Shown here one piece after another: positions 1 to 6,624 of a stretch of DNA of 64,000 nucleotides. The DNA is taken from NCBI GenBank assembly GCA_023434325.1, contig JAEYSX010000001.1:1-64000 (forward strand), read 5' to 3'. The translations under genes were made by a program, and so were the position numbers. Numbering within the stretch: the first letter of the stretch is position 1; each line of letters opens with the position of its first letter. The notes beneath the pieces were generated by a model. That model made no database searches, had not been told where the DNA came from, and saw nothing but the letters and a program-made list of their open reading frames with translations. This DNA comes from Candidatus Parcubacteria bacterium (GTDB lineage: Bacteria; Patescibacteriota; Saccharimonadia; Saccharimonadales; UBA4665).

Positions 1-1
1 A

Positions 2-220
2 CCATTCGGCCAAGCAGCTCCATCTGCAACCTTTGGAACCAACAGCAACCCAGAAAACGCCACAGACCAATCCATGGGCTGGGCAGCTAACCCCACTAGA
101 AAAGTAGCCGGAACCTTTACCCTTCCCGTAATCCAAATGGGAGCAAGACTCTACCTCCCTACCCTTGAACACTTTAACCAGCGGGCTTTAATTCGAATGT
201 GCCCCTTCCCTAAGTATTGA
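2..220 (+). pseudogene. C-terminal end of an RHS-repeat core protein, cut by the window edge and ending early
   Basis: A reading frame open from the window edge gives 72 residues ending in TGA at 218-220. It contains PFGQ, then DQSMGWAANPTRK, then IQMGARLYLPTLEHF. This matches the end of the RHS/YD-repeat core of actinobacterial-type proteins, where a DYGWLGQHQR-like stretch is followed by an (E/Q)MGARxYxPxLGRF motif. In intact proteins that motif runs into a DPVEGG...NDYxYPxDPIN block and then a variable toxin tip. Here the block is missing and the frame stops 16 residues later, so the tail looks truncated or frame-shifted. It overlaps the convergent tspO stop by 11 bp. The match is from memory of the family. 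Confidence 0.55.
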
Positions 221-674
221 GCGTGGCTATGGATATGTTGAGGGCCGTAGCAAACAAGACCCACGCTAGATAGGGTGCGAGTAAGTATACTGCAGCGCAA
301 GAGATTGGCCAAAAGGCGCGCATGGTTCCGATGATTGCTACGATCAGTCCTGCAATAACCGCGACACCAAGCCATAGCTGGTGAGCGCCAAAAAAGACAA
401 TGCTCCAGAGCGTGTTAAGTGTCAGTTGGAAGGCGAACCACCAGTAGGCTCGGTTGCCGCGCGGTACACCCCTACTCCATATGAGGTATAGGCTGACCGC
501 AATAAGCGTGTACAACAGCGTCCAGACCGGACCGAATACGGCGTTGGGAGGCGTAAAGAACGGCTTGTCGAGACCTGCGTACCAGGTGGATATATTGTCA
601 CCCGTCGTCAGGTTGCCTATTGCGCCAGCGGCGAATGTAATGACAAAGGCGGCGATGAGCTTAGATAGGCGCAT
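210..674 (-). CDS. tspO: TspO/MBR family protein
   Basis: A 154-residue protein with five predicted membrane helices, the usual TspO length. It keeps the family pattern: WYAGLDKPFFTPPN early, FGPVWTLLY in helix 2, a Trp-rich middle (AYWWFAF, LNTLWSIVFFG) and the closing LNISIATLN. TspO proteins bind tetrapyrroles and take part in porphyrin or stress signalling in the membrane; the exact role here is unknown. The start at 674 lies 6 nt after a TACAGT hexamer (86-81 of the 600 block) and has no Shine-Dalgarno sequence, which suggests a leaderless mRNA. It stands alone and converges on the RHS remnant. Confidence 0.9.
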   Translation of the reverse strand: MRLSKLIAAFVITFAAGAIGNLTTGDNISTWYAGLDKPFFTPPNAVFGPVWTLLYTLIAVSLYLIWSRGVPRGNRAYWWFAFQLTLNTLWSIVFFGAHQLWLGVAVIAGLIVAIIGTMRAFWPISCAAVYLLAPYLAWVLFATALNISIATLNT

Positions 675-961
675 ACAGGTACTGTAGCTCGTGCTTGGCG
701 GCTAGTATGCGAGATTTGTTATCCCGCCTCTGTTCGAGTCAGCGCGGATATGTTGGCCATGTAGTTATTATTACATCGCATGACTGATCACTATTCTTGG
801 GTACTCGAGACGTCTGACTAAAGTGAAATGTTACGCATATGCTTTCGTAACATATATCTACCCATAAAAAATCTAAATAAAAAGATTTTACTTGCAGGCA
901 AACCACGCTATACTTTGTTTTTCCCAAAAAAGTAGAACTACCAACCTTTCAGGAGACCGAC
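675..961. other. Non-coding gap upstream of tspO
   Basis: No convincing gene on either strand. The A+T-rich right end (840-915) carries a possible rightward promoter, TTTACT at 887-892 and TATACT at 909-914 with a 16-bp spacer, which would serve the micro-ORF at 962. Confidence 0.4.
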
Positions 962-1060
962 ATGACCGTAATCTGCTTACCCTACGCGACATTTAGCATG
1001 CGCATGCATTGTACGATGAACCGTAATCTTGCCCGTGTCCGTGGTGCCCGAGCACCATAA
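962..1060 (+). CDS. Possible 32-residue small protein
   Basis: ATG at 962 follows an AGGAGA Shine-Dalgarno sequence at 951-956 and a candidate promoter (TTTACT-16-TATACT). The product is short and has no recognised motif; it ends in an Arg-rich stretch (RNLARVRGARAP). The promoter and ribosome site argue for expression, but the ORF is short enough to be chance. Confidence 0.3.
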   Translation: MTVICLPYATFSMRMHCTMNRNLARVRGARAP

Positions 1061-1225
1061 GTGTGTAGAGTTGCCACGCGTGTCTAGCGGGTAACACTGG
1101 ACTGACTAACAACAGATTGTTACGACGTGATAACTGCAAAATATGCAGATCGCGAATTGTTATTTGTTGCGTGCAGTCGGCGAGCGCAGCCGACACGAGT
1201 TACTGATAAAAAATGTGGGAGAAAT

Positions 1226-1453
1226 ATGAGAGAACGTTTAATTGATGCGAGTGATGTGAGTATGCGCGTACCTGCCATTGATGTCATTGGATCTGTAGGG
1301 TTGGTGGGCGCAGTGGACCTGGAGTTTGCTAGTGGTTCCAGGGGTGGCGGAGGCTCGTCAGGGTCTTCTCCAAACGGGGATAGGCCAAATGTTGATCCCG
1401 CTAAAGACGAAAGAATTGTACGTCCTGTCCAGCCTCGTCCTCCAAAGGGTTAG
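1226..1453 (+). CDS. Small protein of a tandem look-alike group (1 of 3)
   Basis: 75 residues. The start at 1226 is chosen because GTGGGAGA lies just upstream (1215-1222); the same GTGGGAGA box precedes the next gene. The N-terminal 20 residues are polar, then comes a hydrophobic segment (IDVIGSVGLVGAVDLEFA), then a disordered Gly/Ser/Pro/Asp tail (SRGGGGSSGSS...). No family recognised. The same three-part layout recurs in the next two genes, so the three may be diverged paralogues, possibly small secreted or membrane-active peptides. That role is inference only. Confidence 0.5.
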   Translation: MRERLIDASDVSMRVPAIDVIGSVGLVGAVDLEFASGSRGGGGSSGSSPNGDRPNVDPAKDERIVRPVQPRPPKG

Positions 1454-1535
1454 CCTCTCTTCAGGCCAGTATTTGGTGGAATGATGGGTGCTTGACACAT
1501 GCAATATTACGTAAGAATAAGAAGTGGGAGATAGT

Positions 1536-1805
1536 ATGTTAGAACATTTAGGTAGCGTAGACGCAATGCCTGCGCCGCTCGGTGGCGTCAACCCGGGCGA
1601 AGTGCGGCCGACACTTGCCGCAGAGGCATTGTACGGAGTGCTTGGCGCGGCTTGCGCTTTTGCCGACCAGACGCCTTCTAGTGGGGGCGGCGATAAACCA
1701 ACCACCAAAACGAGTGACAGGCTGTTAGATAAGGTGCGAGACGCAAATAAGCGCTCTGCGGACGATGCCCGACAACGCGGAAACCCGACTCTCGACGCCA
1801 AGTAG
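1536..1805 (+). CDS. Small protein of a tandem look-alike group (2 of 3)
   Basis: 89 residues. ATG at 1536 follows GTGGGAGA at 1524-1531, the same ribosome-site box as the gene before. A TTGACA hexamer at 1492-1497 may be a -35 element, although no good -10 was found. Layout: polar N-terminus with a Gly-Gly pair (PAPLGGVNPG), a hydrophobic stretch (LAAEALYGVLGAACAFA), then a charged Lys/Asp/Arg tail. Unknown function. The hydrophobic part can be aligned by eye with genes 1 and 3 (VGLVGAVDLEFA, LYGVLGAACAFA, VVDGLALAVPHFA). Confidence 0.5.
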   Translation: MLEHLGSVDAMPAPLGGVNPGEVRPTLAAEALYGVLGAACAFADQTPSSGGGDKPTTKTSDRLLDKVRDANKRSADDARQRGNPTLDAK

Positions 1806-1813
1806 GGTCTGTT

Positions 1814-2071
1814 ATGTTACCGCGACGTGAGCTGTCGCCCATCTCGGTCGAGATGGGCGCGCTCGAAAGTAAGATAGAGCCGCTCGTATGCCGCGCTAAT
1901 AGCTTGGTTGTTGACGGTTTGGCGTTGGCCGTGCCTCACTTTGCCGCGAAGGACCCGCAAAAGCCGGATACTGTGATACGAAGTACGCCAGAGCAAAGGA
2001 AACAAGCAACGGATACAATGCGAGTGATTGCACAGAGGAAAATTCTGCGTGGGGACAAAAATGAGAAGTGA
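1814..2071 (+). CDS. Small protein of a tandem look-alike group (3 of 3)
   Basis: 85 residues, starting 8 nt after the stop of the previous gene, so probably co-transcribed. It has a polar head, a hydrophobic centre (SLVVDGLALAVPHFAA) and a basic tail rich in Lys and Arg. No Shine-Dalgarno box is visible, unlike genes 1 and 2. A 15-codon ORF (ATG 2062) overlaps its end and is probably not a gene. Function unknown. Confidence 0.45.
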   Translation: MLPRRELSPISVEMGALESKIEPLVCRANSLVVDGLALAVPHFAAKDPQKPDTVIRSTPEQRKQATDTMRVIAQRKILRGDKNEK

Positions 2072-2160
2072 GGATTTGCGGCGGCAGGCTTTGGCGAAAA
2101 GTCCGTAAACGACCTTCTGATTGAGCAGAGCCGGCGACGGCAGATTTATGTAGTAAGTTT
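2072..2160 (+). pseudogene. Possible short ligA-like relic
   Basis: One frame reads AAGFGEKSVNDLLIEQSRRR followed by QIYVV. This resembles the HhH region of NAD-dependent DNA ligase (GFGEKSxxNLLxxIExSR). There is no start, and the frame runs into the end of marR on the other strand. A 17-nt stretch (GGCGAAAAGTCCGTAAA, 2093-2109) recurs inverted inside marR at 2246-2262, where it also encodes GEKSVN, so the resemblance could come from that repeat. Confidence 0.2.
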
Positions 2161-2550
2161 GCGCACGGCGCTGTGTAGTGCAGCTTGTTCGGTTGTGGTC
2201 AAGTTGCCGCAGCCGAGGAGATTGGGTAGTTTACTTAGGAGCTCATTTACGGACTTTTCGCCCTTGGCTGTCAGCTCGAGTGTCTTGGCACGGCGATCTT
2301 GCTGGCATTCGGTCCGTATGACGAGGTCTTGCTCGACTAATCGATCGATGATGCCGGTAACGTTTGATGCGTCGCAGTGCAGCGCGCAAGCGACCTTCCC
2401 CATCGTCTCCTCTCCGCGCTTAATAGCATAGAGGGCTGACATTTGCGGGGGCGTAAGCCCGTGCGACTCTGCCAGCTTAAACATCGCGCTTTTAATTTTG
2501 CGCGCCAGACCGAGAAGGTCATCGCACAGTTGCTGGGATGGGGCTTCCAT
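2146..2550 (-). CDS. MarR family transcriptional regulator
   Basis: 134 residues with a winged-helix fold of MarR type: LTPPQMSALYAIKRGEE (helix 2 region), the recognition helix DASNVTGIIDRLVEQDLV and the wing QDRRAKTLELTAKGE. It is divergent from an EmrB/QacA-type exporter, the usual arrangement for a MarR repressor of an efflux pump. The start at 2550 (MEAPSQQ) is preferred over 2574 because TATAAT (2562-2557) lies 6 nt upstream and would fall inside the longer reading frame; there is no Shine-Dalgarno site, so the mRNA is probably leaderless. The operator at 2580-2597 sits between the two genes. The ligand is unknown. Confidence 0.9.
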   Translation of the reverse strand: MEAPSQQLCDDLLGLARKIKSAMFKLAESHGLTPPQMSALYAIKRGEETMGKVACALHCDASNVTGIIDRLVEQDLVIRTECQQDRRAKTLELTAKGEKSVNELLSKLPNLLGCGNLTTTEQAALHSAVRKLTT

Positions 2551-2579
2551 ATCTTGATTATACCCTGGTAGCATGGGGT

Positions 2580-2618
2580 TTGTAAATTAATTGACAACCT
2601 CAAATATTTAGATATACT
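2580..2618 (+). promoter_or_regulatory. MFS promoter with overlapping palindromic operator
   Basis: TTGTAAATTAATTGACAA at 2580-2597 is an 18-bp palindrome with one mismatched pair. Its right half is the -35 element TTGACA (2591-2596), followed by a 16-bp spacer and TATACT (2613-2618). The site is the natural target of the adjacent MarR protein: binding would block the exporter promoter and lies just upstream of marR's own -10. A related palindrome occurs at 40856-40874. Confidence 0.75.
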
Positions 2619-2647
2619 AGCTTGGTAAATCAAAAACAGGAGTCTTA

Positions 2648-4123
2648 ATGTTACAGAAAGTAAAACACAAAGGTCTGGCGCTTGCCGTCCTTGCTGCCGC
2701 GCAGTTTATCGTGGTGCTGGACGCGACGATCGTCAATGTCGCTTTGCCTGCTATTCGCGACTCGCTCGGGTTTAGTAGCGACGCACAATTACAGTGGGCG
2801 GTAACCGCATACGCGCTGCTATTCGGTGGCTTTTTGCTGCTTGGCGGTCGATTGGCGGACTTATTTGGACGCCGTCGGATGTTCCTAGCGGGCGTATTTG
2901 TATTCGCGCTGGCGTCGTTGCTTGCGGGTATTTCACAAAACCCATCGCAACTTATCGTATTCCGCGCCCTGCAAGGTTTGGGCGGTGCTATGCTCGCCCC
3001 TGCTTCGCTGTCGTTGATGCTCTCTATCTTTAAAGAGGGGCCGGAGCGCAACAGAGCTTTGGGTATCTGGAGTATGGTTGCTGCCGGAGGCGGTGCCGTA
3101 GGTCTGATGCTGGGCGGCTTTTTGACTCAGTACGTGGACTGGCGCTGGATATTCTTCATTAATGTGCCGCTTGCCGCGATGATCATCGCAAGCGCGCTTA
3201 AGTACTTGCCAGAGGCGAAGCCGACCGAGCGTCAGCGTGTGGACGTACTGGGCGCCTTCCTTGTTACCGGTGGTGTGGTTAGCTTGGTGTATGGTTTGGT
3301 TATGGCCGAGGGCGGCTGGGGTCACAGCGAGACGATTATTCCGTTGATTATCGCTGCGGTACTTTTGGCCGGATTTGTCATCAACGAGCGTCTTGTTAAG
3401 CAGCCGCTCGTTCGACTCGGTATCCTTTTGCGCCGTAACGTGACCGGTGGTGTGCTGGTAATGTTATTTATGCCAGCCGCGATGTTCGGCATGTTCTTTT
3501 ACATGTCTATTTACCTTCAGCAAATTTTGGGCTTTTCGCCTACGATGACAGGTATTGCTAACCTGCCCTTTACGCTGACGATTATCGCAGTTGCTTCGAC
3601 ATTGTCGCGTCATGTCGCCAAGATTAGCGCCAAAGCCGTTTTGGTGATTGCGCCGCTCTTGGTTGCCACTGGATTGCTATTCTTGGCGCGTATCCCTGTA
3701 GATGCTAACTACTGGACCGATATCTTGCCTGGATTTATTATGCTGGCTGCTGGTATGTCCTCGGTGTTTGTTGTAGGTACTATGGTGACTACCAGCGGTG
3801 TCGACCCTAAGGAGTCAGGATTGGTCTCTGGCTTGCTTAACACCGGGCAGCAGGTCGGTGGTGCAGTCGGACTTGCCGTATTGACGGTTGTTTCGACCAC
3901 TGCGACCAAAACCTTTTTGACGCAAAATCAAGGCAACCCTGCGTTGCTGCAGGAAGCAATCGTTCATGGCTTCCACCAGGGGTTTAAGGTTGCCGCGTTG
4001 TTTGCGGTAGCTGCGAGCATTATCGCGTTGGTAGTGCTTAAGGTGCGCAAGCCATCCAAGAGCGATCTTGCTCACGAGGCCGAAAACGAGGCCGAAGCCT
4101 TGTCTGCGATCCCCGGCGTATAG
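2648..4123 (+). CDS. MFS multidrug exporter, DHA2 (EmrB/QacA) family
   Basis: 491 residues with about 14 membrane helices, the DHA2 layout. Seen motifs: LDATIVNVALP (motif D1 in helix 1), GGRLADLFGRRR (motif A, loop 2-3), FRALQGLGGA (motif B) and a Gly-rich motif C (GGGAVGLMLGG). These proteins export lipophilic drugs or toxic compounds in exchange for protons. An AGGAG Shine-Dalgarno sequence precedes the ATG. Expression is probably repressed by the divergent MarR protein through the palindrome over its -35 site. A terminator follows at 4148. Confidence 0.92.
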   Translation: MLQKVKHKGLALAVLAAAQFIVVLDATIVNVALPAIRDSLGFSSDAQLQWAVTAYALLFGGFLLLGGRLADLFGRRRMFLAGVFVFALASLLAGISQNPSQLIVFRALQGLGGAMLAPASLSLMLSIFKEGPERNRALGIWSMVAAGGGAVGLMLGGFLTQYVDWRWIFFINVPLAAMIIASALKYLPEAKPTERQRVDVLGAFLVTGGVVSLVYGLVMAEGGWGHSETIIPLIIAAVLLAGFVINERLVKQPLVRLGILLRRNVTGGVLVMLFMPAAMFGMFFYMSIYLQQILGFSPTMTGIANLPFTLTIIAVASTLSRHVAKISAKAVLVIAPLLVATGLLFLARIPVDANYWTDILPGFIMLAAGMSSVFVVGTMVTTSGVDPKESGLVSGLLNTGQQVGGAVGLAVLTVVSTTATKTFLTQNQGNPALLQEAIVHGFHQGFKVAALFAVAASIIALVVLKVRKPSKSDLAHEAENEAEALSAIPGV

Positions 4124-4147
4124 CCTACGCACGCAGCACAAGGCGCA

Positions 4148-4180
4148 CCGGAGCGGCAGTTGTTTGTCGCTCCGGTTTTA
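4148..4180 (+). terminator. Intrinsic terminator after the MFS gene
   Basis: Perfect 8-bp stem CCGGAGCG (4148-4155) with CGCTCCGG (4168-4175), a 12-nt loop, then TTTTA. It lies 25 bp after the MFS stop and just before the next gene's promoter. Confidence 0.75.
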
Positions 4181-4195
4181 CGTTATAGTAAAAGC

Positions 4196-4486
4196 ATGTT
4201 AGCAGCAATTGTATCGGCAATCGTTGGGGTCATAGAGGGGCTAGTGGCGCTCAGATTTGTCTTTCGCCTCCTTGGCGCAAACCCCAGCAACGCGTTTGTA
4301 GATTGGATTTATCAGTGGAGTACCCCGCTCGTCTCACCGTTTGCAGGCATCTTTGGTCGGAACGCCACCATCAGTGGACAAGGTTTTGTCACGCAGAGCG
4401 TCTTTGACTGGACGGCACTCATCGCCCTAGTCGTCTACGCCATCATCGGCGGAATCGTCATCCGTCTCGTCGGCGGCTCCCGGTAG
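4196..4486 (+). CDS. YggT family membrane protein
   Basis: 96 residues with two hydrophobic segments (about 1-25 and 70-92) and the family-like middle LRFVFRLLGANPSNAFVDWIYQWSTPLVSPFAGIF. YggT proteins are small membrane proteins of unclear function, linked in other bacteria to cell division or cation homeostasis. Start at 4196: TATAGT (4184-4189) lies 6 nt upstream and no ribosome site is seen, so the message is probably leaderless. It is monocistronic as far as visible. Confidence 0.85.
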   Translation: MLAAIVSAIVGVIEGLVALRFVFRLLGANPSNAFVDWIYQWSTPLVSPFAGIFGRNATISGQGFVTQSVFDWTALIALVVYAIIGGIVIRLVGGSR

Positions 4487-4540
4487 AATCGCCTATCCCG
4501 GATGCATCCAAAAAAAGTGTTAGGATTTTACTCTAGGCAT

Positions 4541-5041
4541 ATGACAAAACGTAAAAACAACAAGCTTATTGCAATTATTACCAACCGTAGTGCTGGTTCT
4601 GAACGGTTATGGTCGGCGCTGGTCATCACATGTATTAGCGCTATTGTCGCGATTTTTGCTTATTGGTTTTGGGGTGCCGTCGGCGAGGAGATGCAAGGCA
4701 ACAGCTTTATCCCACGCTTAGCCACCCTCGGGGCGTATATTGCGAGTATTGGTGGTCTGACCAGTGCCCTGCTCTTATTGATCCGCCAGCCAGTTGCCGA
4801 TCGATTGGTAACGATTGCTTCGCAAGTGGCTATTGTTTGTGGTATCGCGATGGCGGTCAATACCGTAGTGTATATCTTGGCTAACAGCGAGGGAGCCCGG
4901 GCACGTGAGCTCTTTGAGTCATTCATTGACTTTAATCGGGTCGAGATTGGCTCGTTCGGCTTTTCGATCACGGGTACGCTGACCGTTATTGCAATCGCGT
5001 TGGCTATTGCTGCCGCATCAAAAAACAAAAATAATAAGTGA
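4541..5041 (+). CDS. Hypothetical membrane protein
   Basis: 166 residues from ATG 4541, with four hydrophobic helices (about 28-48, 66-84, 92-112, 138-158) and Lys/Asn-rich ends. The second-to-third loop holds IRQPVADRL. A TACTCT hexamer ends 6 nt before this ATG, favouring it over the longer start at 4502. No family recognised. Confidence 0.6.
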   Translation: MTKRKNNKLIAIITNRSAGSERLWSALVITCISAIVAIFAYWFWGAVGEEMQGNSFIPRLATLGAYIASIGGLTSALLLLIRQPVADRLVTIASQVAIVCGIAMAVNTVVYILANSEGARARELFESFIDFNRVEIGSFGFSITGTLTVIAIALAIAAASKNKNNK

Positions 5042-5207
5042 GGCACGTGGCGGCTGTAATCCTATGGCTCCTCCCTCCTTTTTTCTCGGATGTCGCTCCA
5101 GTTATGCTTACTAGAGTATGTACGCGTCTTGATGAGGTTATTTCGAATTCGCTTTGTCGCACTCGGTGTGTCGCGGTTTGGTCATCGCCAGTGGGTCGTA
5201 GATTTGT

Positions 5208-5246
5208 TTGACACCATATGCGTGATGACATACCCTATAGGGGTAT
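5208..5246 (+). promoter_or_regulatory. CsoR-type operator and promoter of the copper operon
   Basis: TTGACA at 5208-5213 is followed after 17 bp by TACCCT (5231-5236). Over this weak -10 lies the palindrome ATACCC-TATAG-GGGTAT (5230-5246), with perfect 6-bp arms. It matches the known form of CsoR operators, a GC-rich core flanked by ATA/TAT. A csoR-like gene is the second gene of the operon, so autoregulation is likely: the metal-free protein would block the -10 region and Cu(I) would release it. Confidence 0.85.
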
Positions 5247-5257
5247 AGGAGAGAAAA

Positions 5258-5767
5258 ATGGATCACAATGAGATGGATGGACACGAGCACGGCCATCATG
5301 GCACGCATGGAAGTAGCATGGCGGTTAGCGCTACCCTGCACTGTTTGACGGGGTGTGCGATTGGCGAGGTGCTGGGGCTGGTGATTGGTACGATATTTGG
5401 GCTGGGCACGGGTACGACTGTCGCATTGGCCGTGTTGCTGGCGTTTGTGTTTGGCTTTGCGCTTTCTGCGTTGCCGCTAGTTAGAGCTGGTGTCGGGTTT
5501 TTTGCGGCGTTATCTGTGGTGGCCGTTGCTGATACGTTGTCGATCGCAACTATGGAGGTCGTTGATAATCTGGTGATGTTTGCCATCCCTGGCGCGATGC
5601 ACGCGGGTTTGGTTAATCCGCTTTTTTGGATCAGTATGCCTATCGCCCTGGCCGCAGCGTTTTTTGTCGCCCTGCCCGTCAACAAATCTTTGCTACATCA
5701 TGGAAGGGGTCATGCACTTACTATGGACTTACTACGTAAACACAGCGGCCACGGTCACCATCATTAA
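5258..5767 (+). CDS. DUF4396 membrane protein, His-rich ends
   Basis: 169 residues. The N-terminus is His-rich (DHNEMDGHEHGHHGTHG) and the C-terminus ends HSGHGHHH; between them are about four membrane helices. The stretch LHCLTGCAIGEVLG is the signature of DUF4396, a family often found with copper-response genes. The His clusters and two Cys of LHCLTGC could bind Cu(I). It is the first gene of the CsoR-controlled operon, with a GGAGAG ribosome site just ahead of the ATG. It may move or buffer copper in the membrane, but transport has not been shown for the family as far as I know. Confidence 0.85.
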   Translation: MDHNEMDGHEHGHHGTHGSSMAVSATLHCLTGCAIGEVLGLVIGTIFGLGTGTTVALAVLLAFVFGFALSALPLVRAGVGFFAALSVVAVADTLSIATMEVVDNLVMFAIPGAMHAGLVNPLFWISMPIALAAAFFVALPVNKSLLHHGRGHALTMDLLRKHSGHGHHH

Positions 5768-5778
5768 GGAGATAGCAT

Positions 5779-6054
5779 ATGAAGTATGGATACGCAGATG
5801 CCAAGCCGGAACTACAAAAGCGCCTTAGCCGCATTGAGGGTCAAGTAAGAGGCATTTCAAAAATGGTGCAAGACGACAAGTATTGCATCGATATATTAAC
5901 GCAAGTGAGCGCAGTTAAGGCGGCTATGGATAAAGTGGCACTAGAACTGCTGCGCGACCACGCGCGCCATTGTTTGGGTAGCGGCGCTAATCACGATCAT
6001 AATGACACCGACAAGGCCGACGAACTAGTCGGCGCCATTAGCCGCATGCTATAA
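5779..6054 (+). CDS. csoR: CsoR/RcnR family metal-sensing repressor
   Basis: 91 residues, the usual all-helical CsoR size. The core SRIEGQVRGISKMVQDDKYC is followed by the A1-A2 metal site: Cys in KYCIDIL (about residue 36) and His and Cys in HARHCLG (about 62 and 65). This Cys-His-Cys set is typical of Cu(I)-sensing CsoR rather than of RcnR or FrmR. AAGGAG lies 7 nt before the ATG, 11 bp after the DUF4396 gene. It probably binds the palindrome at 5230-5246. Confidence 0.92.
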   Translation: MKYGYADAKPELQKRLSRIEGQVRGISKMVQDDKYCIDILTQVSAVKAAMDKVALELLRDHARHCLGSGANHDHNDTDKADELVGAISRML

Positions 6055-6075
6055 GCTAACACAAAGGATACGAAT

Positions 6076-6399
6076 ATGGATACAAAATCGCTACTGTATG
6101 GATTGATAGGCTTTTTCGTTGGCGGCCTGCTGGTCGCAACCGCAGCTACAACGTTTGATAAGCCGCATTATCAGATGAACGACATGACTGCCGAGCTAAA
6201 TAAGAAAACCGGCGATGATTACGACAAAGCCTTTATCGACCTGATGATCGAGCATCACCAAGCGGCCATCGATATGGCAACGTTATCGAAAGACAATGCA
6301 AAACATCAAGAAATAAAGCAGCTTTCTGGCGAGATAATCACTGCTCAGCAAGAAGAAATCGATCATATGCGGCAGTGGCAGCAAAACTGGGGGTATTAA
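6076..6399 (+). CDS. DUF305 copper-associated protein, membrane-anchored
   Basis: 107 residues. One N-terminal membrane helix (LLYGLIGFFVGGLLVATAA) is followed by a ferritin-like helical DUF305 domain with FIDLMIEHHQAAIDMA; the HH pair and Met residues are typical metal ligands of the family. The body should lie outside the cytoplasmic membrane. It ends the DUF4396-csoR-DUF305 operon and probably binds copper at the cell surface. No P-type copper ATPase or CopZ is present nearby. Confidence 0.88.
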   Translation: MDTKSLLYGLIGFFVGGLLVATAATTFDKPHYQMNDMTAELNKKTGDDYDKAFIDLMIEHHQAAIDMATLSKDNAKHQEIKQLSGEIITAQQEEIDHMRQWQQNWGY

Positions 6400-6540
6400 G
6401 GTAGCGCGCCAATTGTCATAGATATAGTGCGATAAAGTTCATAGTGTTGGCGATGCCGCTATTGGTAACCTACTTGGCAGACGCGCTGAGGTCGCGTCCG
6501 CAGAAGTTGCTGTAGAGTTATAACAGCATACAATGTGCAT

Positions 6541-6563
6541 ATTATACAATTTTAGTGTATAAT
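6541..6563 (+). promoter_or_regulatory. Palindrome over the -10 box upstream of the M23 peptidase gene
   Basis: ATTATACA (6541-6548) and TGTATAAT (6556-6563) form a perfect 8-bp inverted repeat with a 7-bp spacer. The right arm contains TATAAT (6558-6563), a likely -10 box for the peptidase gene at 6625. This suggests a repressor site; no regulator gene is adjacent. The 225-bp gap from 6400 to 6624 holds nothing else convincing. Confidence 0.5.
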
Positions 6564-6624
6564 TGCCCTATTCTGACACGCCAGCTATCGCGGCATAAGC
6601 AGTGAGGCTGGAGTAACGCACAAT

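Noticed and set aside
1536..1805. Double-Gly leader of a bacteriocin precursor in small protein 2
   Set aside because: Only one of the three proteins has a Gly-Gly in a suitable place, and no processing peptidase or dedicated exporter is adjacent.
1814..2109. Micro-ORF of 15 codons overlapping the end of the third small gene (ATG 2062)
   Set aside because: Too short, no ribosome site of its own, no similarity to the three small proteins.
2093..2262. 17-nt inverted repeat GGCGAAAAGTCCGTAAA
   Set aside because: One copy is inside marR, and both copies encode GEKSVN in unrelated contexts; no arms, core or mobility signs.
5042..5207. Short ORF (ATG about 5104) before the copper operon
   Set aside because: Arg/Cys-rich frame with no ribosome site and no family; looks like chance.
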